A DNA stretch of 64,000 nucleotides from Daedaleopsis sinensis. Taxonomy: Eukaryota > Basidiomycota > Agaricomycetes > Polyporales > Polyporaceae. How positions within the stretch are numbered: position 1 is the first letter of the stretch; each line of letters starts with the position of its first letter. A program made the position numbers and the translations under genes. The notes beneath the pieces are model-generated. The model was not told the DNA's origin and ran no database searches. It saw only the letters and a list, made by a program, of their open reading frames with translations. Positions 1-11,929 of this stretch are shown here, piece by piece. The stretch lies in NCBI GenBank assembly GCA_033807695.1, contig CM066305.1, positions 1,798,001 to 1,862,000 of the forward strand, read 5' to 3'.

Positions 1-680
1 TAGAAGTCTAATTGTTGTTCGGCCTCGAAGCGTATGCGGTTCTCTGCAATGTCGGTCTCTGCCGCAGCTAACTTCTCCCGTCGAGCTTCAAGGGTACTGA
101 GGGCCGATGTTTTCGCCCTTTCAAGTTGGTCGTCTATGCTAGCACTCATGTATGTCCATGCACACGACTGCGCGGCGGTCTGGAGACCAATTGGTTGCTC
201 CGTGGTTAGAGATGCATGTTGGGTACGTAAACGCGTCTGGTAACGTGTTCGAACCACGTCGGATGGGCATGAGTGCTGCCTTTCTACGGATAAATTGCCG
301 CACGCACCTTGGACGCGTCAGGAGGATGTATCGATGTGCTACTTGTGGCTCCGGGAAGCGTTCCCTTGACCGTGGTCGTAGCTCTCACGCGATTGGGGAG
401 ATCTGGACGCGCTTGCGACTGCGAGAGCTGACCAGCGAGGCCCTTGGGTACCTTCGGACGTGTCGCAGTGCTGATGGTCAACGTCCGGGACGCAGCAGCA
501 GCAGTGGGCCGAGAGCTAGATGCATCCGGCTTGGCGCGAGAACCATGCAAGGAAGGCGCGTTTAGGGGGCGCGTCGACGTTGGGGCTGGTCTACCTGATA
601 CCGCGGAAGTTGGAGGAGATGACGGGGGCGGTATGAGCAATAGAGAGCTACTTACCGCGAGGAGGCCTGGAGGAGGACAT
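1..680 (-). CDS. Coiled-coil protein, N-terminal part (runs off the left edge)
   Basis: Partial gene; the window holds only its 5' end. Exons are about 680-656, 594-308 and 179 (or 167)-1. The first exon ends at a GTAAGT donor, and the spliced frame is continuous (CGC G|GT AGA). The first ~105 residues are low-complexity and rich in Ser, Thr, Pro, Ala and Arg. The third exon changes to a charged heptad-like stretch (ERAKTSALSTLEARREKL and onward) that looks like a coiled coil. The acceptor of the third exon is ambiguous: two in-phase AGs lie 12 nt apart. No family is recognised. A basic disordered head followed by a coiled coil would suit a cytoskeletal, spindle or scaffold protein, but that is only a guess. 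It is transcribed away from the acyltransferase gene, with about 200 bp shared upstream. Confidence 0.6.
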
Positions 681-878
681 GGAGGAGAAGAGAAGTGAGC
701 GTTGAGGATCCTCGGAGCGCACGATCATCTGGACGCGATGTCGCTTCAGACTCCGACCCCGTGCCACAGTCATCCGGCTTGATCTGTACGCGCGCCGTGG
801 GCTGCTTGCTCGCCTTCTCTCATTTTCTGCCTCTCTGTCCATCGCTACCCCCTCGTCGTCGACGACGAGGTCTTCGCC

Positions 879-2137
879 ATGTCACTCCTGGCAAGCATCA
901 TCCGGCCTCTCGTCTACGTCTCTCTCCCCGTCTTCGCCCTCAAGTCGCTCGCGGACAGTAGTCCCGTCGCACGCTACTATGTCCGCATCGGCCTCTACCT
1001 GTCTACCCTCGGAGTGTGCTCCATATGGGGCGTGATATGTTCGATCGGTATGGGCCTCACTGGCCACCGGTTCGACGTATTCTATGTCGTCGCGCGCAGC
1101 TTCTACTTCCTTGCTAGTCGAATGATCGACATCCGTCTCGTAGTCGAGGGAGAGGAGTACCTCGAAACGCGTCCCTCAGTCCTCATCGGCAACCACCAGA
1201 GCATGGTCGACATCCTCTACCTCGGAAGGTGCGTCCTCCTGCTCTTCGCGTCGTGGTCGAACCCTCCGCCCTGACCCACTCTGCTCTTACTCCGGATTAT
1301 CTCCTTGCAACCCCAACGTGTGTTTCACGCGTCCGCGTCTCCATCGATAGGATATTCCCTCGCCGCGCATCCATCATGGCAAAGAAAGAGCTCCAGTGGG
1401 CTCCTTTGCTGGGTCAGTTTATGACCTTGAGTGGTGCCTTATTCGTCGATCGCGGAAACAACGCCCGCGCAGTCCGCTCGCTCACTGCGGCAGGGGAGAC
1501 CATGAAGGAACGGAATAGCTCCCTCTGGTTGTTCCCTGAGGGAACCCGCTCGATGCGTCCATACCCAGACATGCTGCCCTTCAAGAAGGGCGCTTTCCAC
1601 ACCGCGATCCAGGCACAGGTTCCTATCGTACCAGTCGTGTGCGAGAACTATTGGAGGCTATACAGGAAGGGTGTATTTGAAGGCGGCACCCTCAAGGTGA
1701 AAGGTGGGTCGCATGTCTAGTCGCTCTTCTGGAACCGCGAGTAACGCGGATTCATAGTGCTGCCACCAATCCCAACCACTGGCCTGACAAGCGCGGACGC
1801 TGCTGCGTTGGCAGTCCGTGTTCACGATCTTATGGTAGAAACCCTTCGCGAAATCTCCGTTCCTCCGCCTACAGGCTCAGAGCCCAAGCCTACTGAACCG
1901 TCCGTGTCCGCTTCCCCACTCCCCACTCCCACTCCCGCACCCGTTCCTGCCCCGACTGTACCTGCACCCTCGGAGCATGAGCAAGCAAGGACCGAAAGCC
2001 GCGCATCAACCAATACCTCAGAAAACTCAGTAACATCGTCACCCGTCCTAACTCACAGTAGGATGGACGGAAGCGAGTACGGGACAGAGACGGAGGAGGA
2101 TGACGGGATGGTTCTGGTTGGTCGACCGAGTCGATGA
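879..2137 (+). CDS. 1-acyl-sn-glycerol-3-phosphate acyltransferase (LPA acyltransferase, SLC1-like)
   Basis: Exons 879-1228, 1351-1703, 1758-2137; 360 residues. PlsC-family enzyme that transfers an acyl chain to lysophosphatidic acid to make phosphatidic acid, in the ER membrane on the route to phospholipids and triacylglycerol. Two hydrophobic segments are visible at about residues 8-24 and 33-57. The catalytic H-x4-D motif is NHQSMVD (H106, D111), and the substrate-binding block FPEGTRS follows at about 178-184. A LPPIPTTGL block after the last intron is typical of fungal SLC1. The C-terminal ~75 residues are a Pro/Ser/Glu-rich tail without catalytic motifs. The first intron (1229-1350) is longer than most in this window. 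The start is the first Met before the first membrane segment. Confidence 0.93.
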
Positions 2138-2782
2138 TCGTTGGGGGACCAAGTTTCGCGCAGGAGCTTACAGGTTTGCCTCTAGAGATCGATTGCTTAT
2201 GAAATGGGAATATCGCGGAGCGTTCTCTCGGGGCTATATCATCATATGCTTTAGAGCAGGGCTCTAACGCAGGCCAATCGCCATAACAGAAAACAACGGA
2301 TTCGTCCCTGTGGCAGCCCAATTATCCTCCAATGCGAGCCTGAGACAAGCGCAGTCTCCATTAATAGTGTCCTCTAGGGTCTGCAGAGGGAGGGAGCTCT
2401 CGCATCCAGTGGTATCAGTGACACTTCGGCAACAGCAAAAGTTTGGACTGCGTCCTCCTTCAGCGCAAGGCACAGAGGCTCATTGGGGACATGCAAAGAT
2501 GGATGTCAGTACTGCCAAGTAGTATGCGCTGTACATACTAGCACTAGTGATAACCGAGCTTGGTGGCGGTGCAACCCGTAGAAACGACTCTAATGGATTG
2601 CTTTGATTATGTCATCAGCGACAAAGTTTCGTCCATTTTTTCTAGCAACCCTTTGAATGCACTTGGAACGAAAGCCTAGTACTTACTGCATAGTACTTAG
2701 CGGGAGTTGGACCAACTCTTCTCAATTGGAACTCTTGCTGAACCTCTAGCTCTTGTCGCTCGTCACTCTCTCGTGCTAGGCG
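2138..2782. other. Intergenic region, no gene seen
   Basis: About 640 bp between the end of the acyltransferase gene and the start of the RRM protein. Open frames here are short and lack splice-consistent extensions or recognisable motifs. It should hold the 3' end of the first gene and the promoter of the second. No clear TATA box or repeat was found. Confidence 0.5.
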
Positions 2783-5700
2783 ATGTCTACGTTGGGGAAA
2801 AGGAAAGAGAGAGTTGAATCGCAGGAAAAACCGCATGGGTTCGTCGTCAAATACAATCTCTCAATCTCAACTAACTTTCACTCAGCTCAACTTTATTCGT
2901 CTCCAACCTACCGTACACCGCGACCTCCACGGACTTGAAGACGTTGTTCTCAGACATCGCTCCAGTACGAACAGCGTTTGTAGTTCTCGAGCAAGGAACA
3001 GGTACCTCGAAGGGTGTCGGCTATGTCTCGTTCGCTATCCGCGAGGATGCAACTTTGGCCATCGACAAGATTAGCAAGGAAGGCATCACGCTGGATGGTC
3101 GAAGTCTCAGGGTGCAGTGGGCTGGAAGTAAAGTGCGTTCACCCTACTCACCTGACATGCACGATGTCCGAATATGCGCGTAGAACAAGGACCACGAACA
3201 TGACGAAGAGGCGAAGGCAAAGCCCGCAAAAACCCCCGTGTCGCGTCCACCGAGGCCTCATGGACCGTCAGACCCACTCGCTATCCGCACAGTCGTGATC
3301 TCGGGTCTGCCAACTGGGATCGACTCTAAAACGCTATGGAAGAAGGTTAGGAAGTTGCATGGCGCGGAGAAGGTGGAATGGCCGGTCAAGGCTGACTCGG
3401 GAGAGGAAGACTCGACTGTCGGTACGTTTGTTCAAGGCTTGTGATCCCCACCCGTCGGTTTGATGAACCCTTCCTCTGAAAGCACATGCCATCTTCGAGA
3501 CTCCAGCGACCGCGTCTGAAGCTGTGAACAAGTTGCACGCGCATGTCTACAAGGGGTCTCTCCTGTCAGCTACACTCAAAAAACGACTAGATGGATTGGC
3601 GAAGGGCGCAGCGGCGAAGAAAGCCAAACCCACGGCGAATGAGTCGCAGAAGAAGGCCGGTCCGGCACCAAACCGCGCTAGCCGTCTCATAGTACGCAAC
3701 CTTCCCTTCGACATCACCGAGCAGGACCTGCGCGCCATTTTCCTGCCTCACGGCCCCATCCACTCTGTCCACATACCTCTCGCACCTGTCGTGCAGAACG
3801 AGGATGATGTCAAGACCGAGCAGGAGGACGCGAAGCCGGTGATGCGTTCGAAGGGCTTTGCTTTCGTGTGGTTCCTTAGCCGCAAAGACGCGGAGAAGGC
3901 CATGGAGGGTTGTAACGGCATGACCGTCGAGGCCGGTATGGCCGACACGCTAGTCTCAGACAAACAAAAGAAAAAGAAGCAGCGGCGCGAGGAAAAGAAG
4001 CTGAAAGCGAAGGGGGGCGAGGAAGCAGCGGATGAGGAAGGCGAGGAGCAGGACGAGGGGGCTAGTAGGCGGCGGGTCATTGCGGTGGATTGGGCATTAA
4101 GCAAGGACAAGTGGGAGGCGGAGAAAGCTAAGATGGAGGCCGAGAACGAGGATGAAGCAATGAGCGGTGAGGACAGCGAAGACGGGGAGGATGATTCGGA
4201 GGATGGGAGTAGTGAGGAGGGGAGCGACTCGGAAGACGAACAACTGGGTGTTCATGAAGATGGCTCCGACGATAGTGGGTCGGAGGCGGACGACTCACAT
4301 TCAGAAGACGAATCCGCAAACGACAGCGAGGATGAGAATCCGGCAAAACCGACTCTACCGCCACCTGAAGTCGGTACTACAGTGTTCGTACGGAACGTTC
4401 CGTTCGAAGCTACGGAGGACGAATTGCGGACACTGTGCGTTCATTTGATACACTTCATACTTCCACTGCTCACGCTGTTCTTAGCTTTCGAGCATTTGGG
4501 CCTCTTCGCTATGCACGAATCACAATGGACTTAGCTACTGGTCGCTCGAGAGGCACGGGCTTCGCATGCTTCTGGAACAAGGAAGATGCAGACAAAGCCA
4601 TAGAGCAGAGCACCATTCTTCGTGCGGAAACAATGGGAGATGAGTCTGCGATGGTGAGTATACCGCTCCATGACGCAGTGTACTTTCTCTCATTCCCATT
4701 TACAGATCAAGAAGAACCCATTCAAGATGCCGTCCCTGCTCACACCCGATCCATCGGCTTCGATAGCGCAGAATCTTGTGCTACATGGGCGAACGCTCGA
4801 CGTGAGCCGCGCAGTTACTCGAGACGAGGCGAGCAAGCTCAAGGAGGCCGGTGAGAGACAACGCGAGAAGGCGGACAAGCGCAACTTGTACCTTCTCCGG
4901 GAAGGAAGTAGGTGCCAAGTTATATCGATATTATCTTCCTACTGACGCCTATGTCTGTCTACGCACTCCTACTGCAGTCATCCTTCCCAACTCACCTGCT
5001 GCGGAATCCCTCCCTCCCGCAGAGGTGGAGAAGCGGACAATATCATTCAATCAACGCCGCGCCCTCCTGCGCTCGAACCCGTCCCTCTTCGTCTCACGTA
5101 CTCGTCTCAGTATACGACAGCTCCCGCTGTTCGTGACCGAACGGATGCTGAAGCGGCTCGCCATCCACGCAGTCCGTGCATTCGAGGTAGAAGCCAAGGC
5201 TAGCAAGCGTGAACCGCTCACCGCAGACGAGCTCGCCGAACCCGAGCCCGCCGAGGACGAAGACGGGGATGTGAAGATGAAGACCGAGGAGGATGCGTCC
5301 TCGAAAAAGCACCAGAAGAAGGGCAATGCCAAGGGGCGCGCCACCGGAGTCAAGCAGGCCAAGATCATCCGCCAGCAGGACCGTGTCGAACCCGTCACGG
5401 GCAAGGGCCGGAGCAGGGGGTACGGCTTCCTCGAGCTCGACACACACGCGGATGCGCTGCGCGTCCTGCGCTGGGCGAACAACAATCTCACCGTCGGCCG
5501 GTTCTTCGAGCAGTGGTGGGCGGCGGAGCTCGAGGACCTCGTCAAGGCCGAGAAGCGCAAGGACGCGGCGGTGCGTGACGAGACGCGCATCAAGCGCATC
5601 CGCGAGGAGATTGAGAAGGGCGTGCCACCCAAGAGCCGCGGCTCGCTCATCGTTGAGTTCTCGATCGAGAACGTCCAGGTCGTCCAGCGGCGTGCGGCGA

Positions 5701-6076
5701 GGACGGGTGCCGAGGCGGGTGCGGGGAAGGATGGGAAGGGTAGGAAGGATCGCAAGGTAGGTGTCGCATATTCTGCGGTATTCATTTTGTGAGGCGGTTC
5801 GACGTGCTGACGGGCGTGCTGCAGGCCGCAGATGGGGAGAAGGACAAGAAAGACAAGAAGGGGCAGCGGCGGCAGTCTCTTCCGAACGTCAAGAGTGACG
5901 ACGCGGAAGAGCCACCTAAGAAAAGACGGCGAGGCTCAGATTCCCCCAAGCCGAACTCGAAGTCTGGCAAGCAGACGACTGAGAAACCGTCGCCGTCGAA
6001 ACCCGTAAATTCGGTTGGTTCCCTGATCGGCCGCAAGCGAAAAGAGAGGAAGGGGAAGAAAGCGCGGGGAAAGTAG
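2783..6076 (+). CDS. Multi-RRM nucleolar protein, NOP4/RBM28-like
   Basis: Eight exons: 2783-2838, 2886-3132, 3184-3421, 3483-4434, 4485-4653, 4706-4907, 4978-5756, 5825-6076; 964 residues. By family, NOP4/RBM28 binds pre-rRNA and is needed for 60S ribosomal subunit maturation in the nucleolus. RNP2-type strands mark successive RRMs: TLFVSNLPY, a degenerate VVISGLP, RLIVRNLPF, TVFVRNVPF and RLSIRQLPL. Matching RNP1-like strands include KGVGYVSF, SKGFAFVWF and RGTGFACF. A strongly acidic Asp/Glu/Ser block separates the third and fourth RRMs (encoded near 4130-4340), and the C-terminus is Lys-rich, as in nucleolar proteins. The EGIILPNSPAAESLP segment recreated across the 4908-4977 intron supports the family and the splice. 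Every junction keeps frame. Confidence 0.88.
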
Positions 6077-6264
6077 CCATCTTCCTGAACTCTTGCGCAG
6101 ACTCGTGTAACTCTACCGTAGTACTCACAACGTGAAGGGAGTATGCGTTCGCTTTCCCGTTTAAGATCTTAAGAACTACTCAGGCCGTATATTCCTTGAA
6201 AGTGGGTAGCTGAATCGTTATTACTGTCTTCGGGATACAAGTACAAGTCACGACTACAAGACCT

Positions 6265-7953
6265 CTAGAACACAGGTGCGCCGTGCATGTCGTACCACTG
6301 CTTCCAACGAACCTCTAACTTTTCCACAGGCCAGCGCTGTCTCGCTGCGTCCGCTCTCATTTTCAACTCCTTGGCAATCGGCGCCCAATCTCTCACCAAT
6401 TTGCCCCGTTTCTTCATAACCTCACCATCCACAAGAACGTACTCGACATCCTCGCTAGATGCATGGAACACCACGCCGGCAATGGGGTCATCTGCGCCGG
6501 CAAGATTCACCGAGTCTCCGTTGAAGATGACAAGATCTGCGCGCTTCCCAACCTCGACCGTCCCGATGATATGGGCGAGATTGAGAGCTTCGGCCCCGCC
6601 AAGCGTGCCCAGGCGGAACGCGTCGACGCTGTTGTACTTGTTCTTGAACGGCGGCGTGATCTTGTTCAAGTGGATGCGCTCGTGATCGTGGCCACGCGCC
6701 CACTGCAGCGCGACGCGCATCTGCGTGAAGATGTCTCCGCTGTTGATCGACAGACTGTCCTACAAGCAGGTCGCAAGCTCAGCAGCAGGATTCACCCCGG
6801 CCGGATGTCAGGTGCATTGCACTCACCACCCCGAGCCCGCACTTGACCCCCCTCTTCAGCGCATCCATGGCGACAGGGTTCCCGTGCCCCATGCAAAGCT
6901 CGTCCTCGGGCGTCGCTCCGATAGCGGCCCCGCTCTCCTTCAACGCCGCCCACATCTCGTCGTCTAGCGCCGGGCGGTCCGCGAGCACATTGCAGTGCGA
7001 GAGCACGACGTCGGGGCCCAAGAGGCCCGCGTCGCGCCATGCGAGGATCTGCGGGCCCTTCGCGACGTGCGCGGTGATGACGGAGACCGGGATCGCGCGC
7101 GCGAACGCGAGGAACTCCTGGTGCGGCTCGACGGGCCCCCCGTAGGAGATCGTGTCGTACGCGAGCCCGAGCGTGACGCGCCCGTCCGCGCGCAGTCGCC
7201 CCCCGTCGACGGCCCCCCACTCCGCGAGCTTCGCGCGCTGCCACTGCGCAGCGGCGGCGTCGTTGGCGAACTGCATGCTCGGGAAGATCGCCGTAGGCTG
7301 CGTCTGCCGCGCGGGGGCCCAGATGACACGCGCCCCGGACTCAACGACGGCATTGCGGGCTGCCTCGGCGTGCGCGACAGTGTTCGCGGCGTGGAAGTGG
7401 TCCAGGATGGTGGTGACGCCGTTGTGGAGGGCCTCGAGGCACCCGGCGAGGGTGCCGATGCCGATCTCCTCTGGTGTAAGGTCTCCCTGGACGGACCTGA
7501 TGCGAATTTGTGTGTGAGTGGTGTAGTTGTCGTTTGAGTAGACATGGGGAACTGACCATGCCTCTTTGACCATGTATTCAGAGAGCAGCCAGCTGGGGAC
7601 ATGTTAGATATTGATACAAGACGCGCCACCTGGATTCAAGGACATTCCACGTACTCGCAATGGTTTGCCCGTAAGACGGTCATGAACACATGCCTGGACG
7701 GGCGTACGTCGTTCAGTGCCCTCTGACTCCATTAATGTGTTGCCTCTCACCTGTGTGTGTCGACAAATCCGGGAGTGATCCATTTGTTTTCGCAGTCGAT
7801 AACTTCGACACCCGGACTAGGGGCGATGTTCGACTCGATGCGAGTTATGGTGTTGCCCTCGACGAGCACATCCGCCTTGTAGACCCGCGCGTCGTCGCTG
7901 CCCTGCACGCACGTCGCGATCGTGCCGCCCCTGAGGAGGTACTTCGTCGTCAT
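6265..7953 (-). CDS. Metal-dependent amidohydrolase (cytosine deaminase/chlorohydrolase-like)
   Basis: Exons 7953-7751, 7693-7655, 7592-7557, 7496-6827, 6759-6265; 480 residues. Amidohydrolase-superfamily TIM-barrel enzyme of the TRZ/ATZ and cytosine-deaminase-like branch, which hydrolyses C-N or C-Cl bonds on heterocyclic or aminated substrates. The metal site is PGFVDTHRH (H67, H69); further barrel motifs are GVTTILDHFHA, SVITAHVAKG, VVLSHCN and the C-terminal VGKRADLVIFNGD, which is typical of this superfamily. There is no signal peptide, so it is probably cytosolic. Exons 2 and 3 are only 39 and 36 nt, and skipping either would remove residues beside the active site. The substrate cannot be told from sequence; guanine, cytosine or a xenobiotic triazine-like compound are all open. 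Confidence 0.85.
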
Positions 7954-7995
7954 GCTGAGAATGTGGACTTGCAGGTGGGGACCGTCTCGCGCTCC

Positions 7996-8002
7996 TTTAT
8001 AT
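7996..8002 (-). promoter_or_regulatory. Candidate TATA box of the amidohydrolase gene
   Basis: ATATAAA on the minus strand, 43 nt upstream of the chosen ATG (7953). This placement suits a core promoter with a short 5' UTR. It is seen directly; function is inferred. Confidence 0.5.
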
Positions 8003-8600
8003 GCTGCTGACCCGACGGCCCTGCTTCTCAGGCTTAATCTTCGTCAGCTGGAACACGCCCAGGAAGCTCCAGGAGGCTCCAGGAGGAGGATTCACGTGTG
8101 TACGATCTATAATCAGGTGGCCTCCTGGATCCTTCCGCGTGAACGGTTGTCCTTCTCTCTGCTTGTGCTAGTTGAGTTCGTAGTCCCGATGACAGCGGGT
8201 CTACTGCTAGTACGCGGCACTAACGCGACGCGCATCTGCGTGAAAAATGGCTCGACAGGCAGTCTTGGTAAGTCTCTTACTAAGAATACGCGTAGTACGG
8301 CCGAGGTCGTCCGTCGGTGAGTACAGTGGGTCTGAGCGCGGCGCTTTCGGCGGCCGGTCTGAATAAAGGATGTCTAGGGCCAAGAGTACTCACCGCAGGA
8401 TAGGGCTCTACACTGACAGGTCTCTACTCCGGATGCGCCTGGTAGAAGTATCTCATATGTATGCGATAGATGCACTCAACGGTATTGCGATAATTTACAA
8501 TGATGATGTTTGGACGGTCGTGTGCAGTATGAAGCCAACTACGTCGTGGAGAAGAGTCCATAAATGCGTCTTCGTCGGTGTCGACTATGTGGGGGAAATG

Positions 8601-8645
8601 CGTGAATATGAATGGCGTGAATATGAATGGAGTGTCTATGAATGA
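8601..8645. repeat. Short tandem repeat, 15-nt unit
   Basis: Two perfect copies of CGTGAATATGAATGG (8601-8615, 8616-8630) followed by a third degenerate copy. It lies just downstream of the DP1-family stop codon, so it may be in that transcript's 3' UTR. Confidence 0.8.
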
Positions 8646-8665
8646 GTTGATGTCTTCTTGCGCGT

Positions 8666-10795
8666 TCACTTCGTCTTCGTCTTCTGCGCCTTCCCTGCGC
8701 CAATCTTCCGCTCCGGTACCGACGCTATGCTCGCTGTGCTGGTCTTCTTCAAAGGCAGCGGCAGGCGCTCCTTCCGTGCAGCCACGACACGCGCTGAGGG
8801 TGCTCGTGCGATGGCGGAGCGAGTGGTGGTGGTGGTGGCCAAAGGCGTCCTCTTCGTTCTGACAGAGGGAGCACGGATCGTCCCCTGGCTATCCCCGCGC
8901 TGAGGCTTGGGACGCACTACACGTCCTTCAGCCACCCGCTGCCGCTTGGCATCAGAAGACGATGCGTCGCTGGGAATCTCATCCTCGCCGTCGGCCGTGC
9001 TACTCTCCGCAGTGTCCCGCGGCGTTTTCCCGCGGCGCCGTCCTACGGTTCCAGAGCGCGACCGTGACGATGCGCGGGAGGTAGCTCTGGGGTGTGCGGT
9101 TTCGCCGGTCGCGGCAGCCTTGCTTGCAGGGACCTCGACGGAGAACTTCACGTCGTCTTCGGCGTACCGCGGGGGCATCCGCCGCTTCTTGCCTGCCAGC
9201 GGCGTGGTATCGAGTACGGATGAAGGAGCGGTGGAGACGAGGGAGTTGGTGCGAGTACGGAGGGAGGAACCATTGTCGGTGGTGCTGAGACCGGTCGATC
9301 GGGTCGCTACACTGTCGACGGAGTACGCGACTCTCATGCGCGGGGGAGTGAGCATGAGATCGTCCAGGTAGTCATCGTCATCGTCATCCTCGCCCACATC
9401 CATCGACTGCCTGCGATAGTGACGCCGAGTTGAAGGTGTTCGGAGAGTCACATTGAACATGTCCTCATCCTCATCCTCATCCTCGACCATGGTGCTTCCT
9501 TCTTCGCTATAAGTCTTGTCCTGCATGCGGTCCTCGTCTACGCTCATCTCGGTCTCGGAGCCATGATTACTAAATTCTTGATTATGTGATTGATCGGTTT
9601 GAGTTGGTTGAACCCCTTTCATGTGGTTTTCGTCGCTCAAGTCGCCATCGGAGCCGGGGTTCGGGGGCTCACGCGGCAACAGGAGCGACCTGAGAAAATC
9701 CTGCCGGCTCTGAGGGCCGTGACCATCTTCATCTTCTTCTGAGATCCCGGCGAACTGCGTAGAGGGACGTACAGGTCGTGGGGCAACGATTGAAGGTTCA
9801 GCGGAAGGGAGACGTGAAGATGCAGGAAGAGGGGTTGGAGGATACGCAGAAGGAAAGGGCGGGTACTGTCGCCAATCATCTGAACCGGTGGGCGAAGCTG
9901 CTTGAAACTGTTGCTGGCGTTCGATAGGAGGTGTAGGAAGACCTGAATGCGGATTAAGGAGGACGTCTTCTGCGAACGCCGATGCGGGAGGATGCCATAT
10001 CTGATGAGTCGGCGTGGACGCATCGGAACGTAAAATGGTGGAGTGTGCCTGCCTAACCGAGCCCATGGAAGCATCTCGAGCGGGTGCAGGTCGCGCGTCT
10101 CCATTCGACTCCGAAACGTAAGCCCGATGGGCACTTGGGCGATTGCCAGCCTGGGGCGTATCTTGATGCCACGTTTGTGGGTCTGCTTGAGGAGGATCCA
10201 GAGCGGAAGTCCAACGCCGATAGAAACCGAGGACCCAATGCCTGTAGAAACCGAGCAGGTAGTTGACCGGGATTGATGCTACGAGGACAAAGAGATCGCC
10301 GAAGGACGCGAGCGCATCAAAGAGAGCATCAAGAGCACCGGAGTAAGGCTTGATGAGAGGTCGCATGACATGCAGATATATCGGCTCAGCACCCTAAGTA
10401 ATCATAAAAGCTTTAGATCAATTTATAACACATGAGGTCATATGAACTAACCTTCGCACGCGTCACGATGAAGAAGAGAATGAGCAACGACTTGATCTCA
10501 TCGTAAAACGGCACGAACAGCCAGACGAAAGCCTCGACCCATCGTTCATATAACATGAAGCAAACCTACGGTTGCCCATGAGTGCTGAGAGTGAACGTAG
10601 AACGCGAGGACTACTCACCCAAACCAGCCATACGGTCATACAACCTTTCATCGCGCGTTTCCGTGCGCTCATTGCCCGAGCACTGGGTTGCCCGCCATTG
10701 CGAGCTGAAGGACGGGGTAAACGGAGAGTCTTGAATGTCTCGAAAACGTTGAGGAAAACGTAGGCCAGTCGTAGCACCGGCACCACAAGAGGCAT
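8666..10795 (-). CDS. DP1/YOP1 (TB2/DP1/HVA22, REEP-type) membrane-shaping protein with long tail
   Basis: Exons 10795-10619, 10565-10452, 10393-8666; 672 residues. The N-terminal ~110 residues match the TB2/DP1/HVA22 family: a hydrophobic start (MPLVVPVLRLAYVFLNVF), then VCFMLYERWVEAFVWLFVPFYDE and a second hydrophobic hairpin segment, which in YOP1/REEP proteins bends ER tubules. The first splice joins TGG|GTT at exactly the conserved tryptophan region. After about residue 170 the protein becomes long, disordered, Ser/Pro/Arg-rich and acidic, including a run of Glu-Asp, and ends in a Lys-rich tail. Canonical YOP1 is below 200 residues, so the ~500-residue extension is the oddity. The extension has no recognisable fold. 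Confidence 0.82.
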
Positions 10796-11237
10796 GATTC
10801 GGGAGAGTCGGATAAGTTACGATGCCAGAGACGTTGACGGCCAGTAAGTAGGTTGTCGTATTCCTAGTCCTGAAGGATGCAGTGGTCGAGCATGAACGAC
10901 TGAGATCGGTGTGGATGGGTGAAGGGGTTCGGCGGGACCAGTGAGACACGGAAAAGCTGAACAAGAGGAGAAGAGCGATGGACTGGAGGGGACTGGAAGA
11001 GAGAGTCAACGTGGCGGGACCCAGAAGGCGGAGAGAGGGTTGAAATAGTAAACGTCGGTAGCGGCAAGTCGCGTCGAACGCGTGCCCTCCGCGAGGTTTG
11101 CCGTAATCGGTAGCGCTCACCCCGCACGCGTTTGCTTACATAACACGCGCCGCCCTCTTGCCCACGCCGCCACCGACAATACTGCCGCTAACCTCCTTAG
11201 ACACTGTCTACTCCATTCACTTCGTAGACGGACAACA
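10796..11237. other. Divergent promoter region (DP1-family gene / BUD31)
   Basis: About 440 bp between the two divergent start codons (10795 minus, 11238 plus). Both promoters must lie here. No clear TATA box and no further gene were seen. Confidence 0.5.
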
Positions 11238-11929
11238 ATGCCCAAGATACGCACCACAAGGACGAAGAAGCCCCCAGAAGGCTTTGAGGATATCGAAAGC
11301 GTGAGTCTCCCATCCCAATGCCCTCATAGCGCACCACGCACTCACCCCACCCTCTTTAGATCCTCGACGACTATGCTAAGAAGATGCGCGACGCGGAGAA
11401 CGAGTCACACGAAGGAAAACGGAAGACCGAGTCCTTGTGGCCGATCATGCGCATATCCCACACCCGTTCACGATACATCTACGAGTTATACTACAAACGC
11501 GAGGCCATCAGCAAGGAGTTGTATGACTGGCTGCTGAAAGAAGGATATGCCGACGCTAAGTGAGTCTCATTGCATCGTTCATGCCTTTAATTCGGGCTCA
11601 CTAGCACCCCCCTTGAGTCTCATTGCCAAATGGAAGAAAGCGGGTTATGAGAAACTTTGCTGTCTACGATGCATACAAACTAGGGTACGTCTAGCCAGTG
11701 TTTGACCATCGACAACACTTCAAATTCATATTCGCTTATACACTATCATCCAGGACATGAACTACCAGGGATCAACATGTATCTGCCGAGTTCCCAAGGC
11801 CCAGCTACGACAGGGAACCATCGTGGAGTGTGTTCACTGTGGTGAGTTCTGTCAGCTCAGGGGAGTGTACTCCTGCTCACCGCCGCCTGTCATATTGTAG
11901 GATGCCGAGGCTGTAGTTCTGACTCGTAG
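11238..11929 (+). CDS. BUD31: Pre-mRNA splicing factor BUD31 (G10 protein)
   Basis: Exons 11238-11300, 11360-11559, 11618-11684, 11754-11841, 11901-11929; 148 residues, normal for the family. BUD31 belongs to the spliceosome NineTeen-related/Bact core and is one of the most conserved eukaryotic nuclear proteins. Diagnostic stretches are [60 protein letters not shown] and the C-terminal zinc-binding Cys clusters ([20 protein letters not shown]). The acceptor of intron 2 must be the unusual CTTGAG at 11617 to give DANLIAKWKK. That intron is flanked by a 13-nt direct repeat (see findings). It is divergent from the DP1-family gene. Confidence 0.97.

Larger units (their letters stand above)
7954..8665. 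other. Intergenic region between amidohydrolase promoter and DP1-gene 3' end
   Basis: About 710 bp. Beyond the TATA candidate and a short tandem repeat near 8601-8645, no coding signal, RNA gene or element was recognised. Confidence 0.5.

Noticed and set aside
284..640. Treating the minus-strand frame starting MLIPPPSS as a complete small gene
   Set aside because: A good donor (GTAAGT) upstream, and a second one at its end, show that it is the middle exon of a longer minus-strand gene.
9360..9500. Trinucleotide-like ATC/CTC tract as a microsatellite of interest
   Set aside because: It simply encodes the Asp/Glu runs of the DP1-family tail on the other strand.
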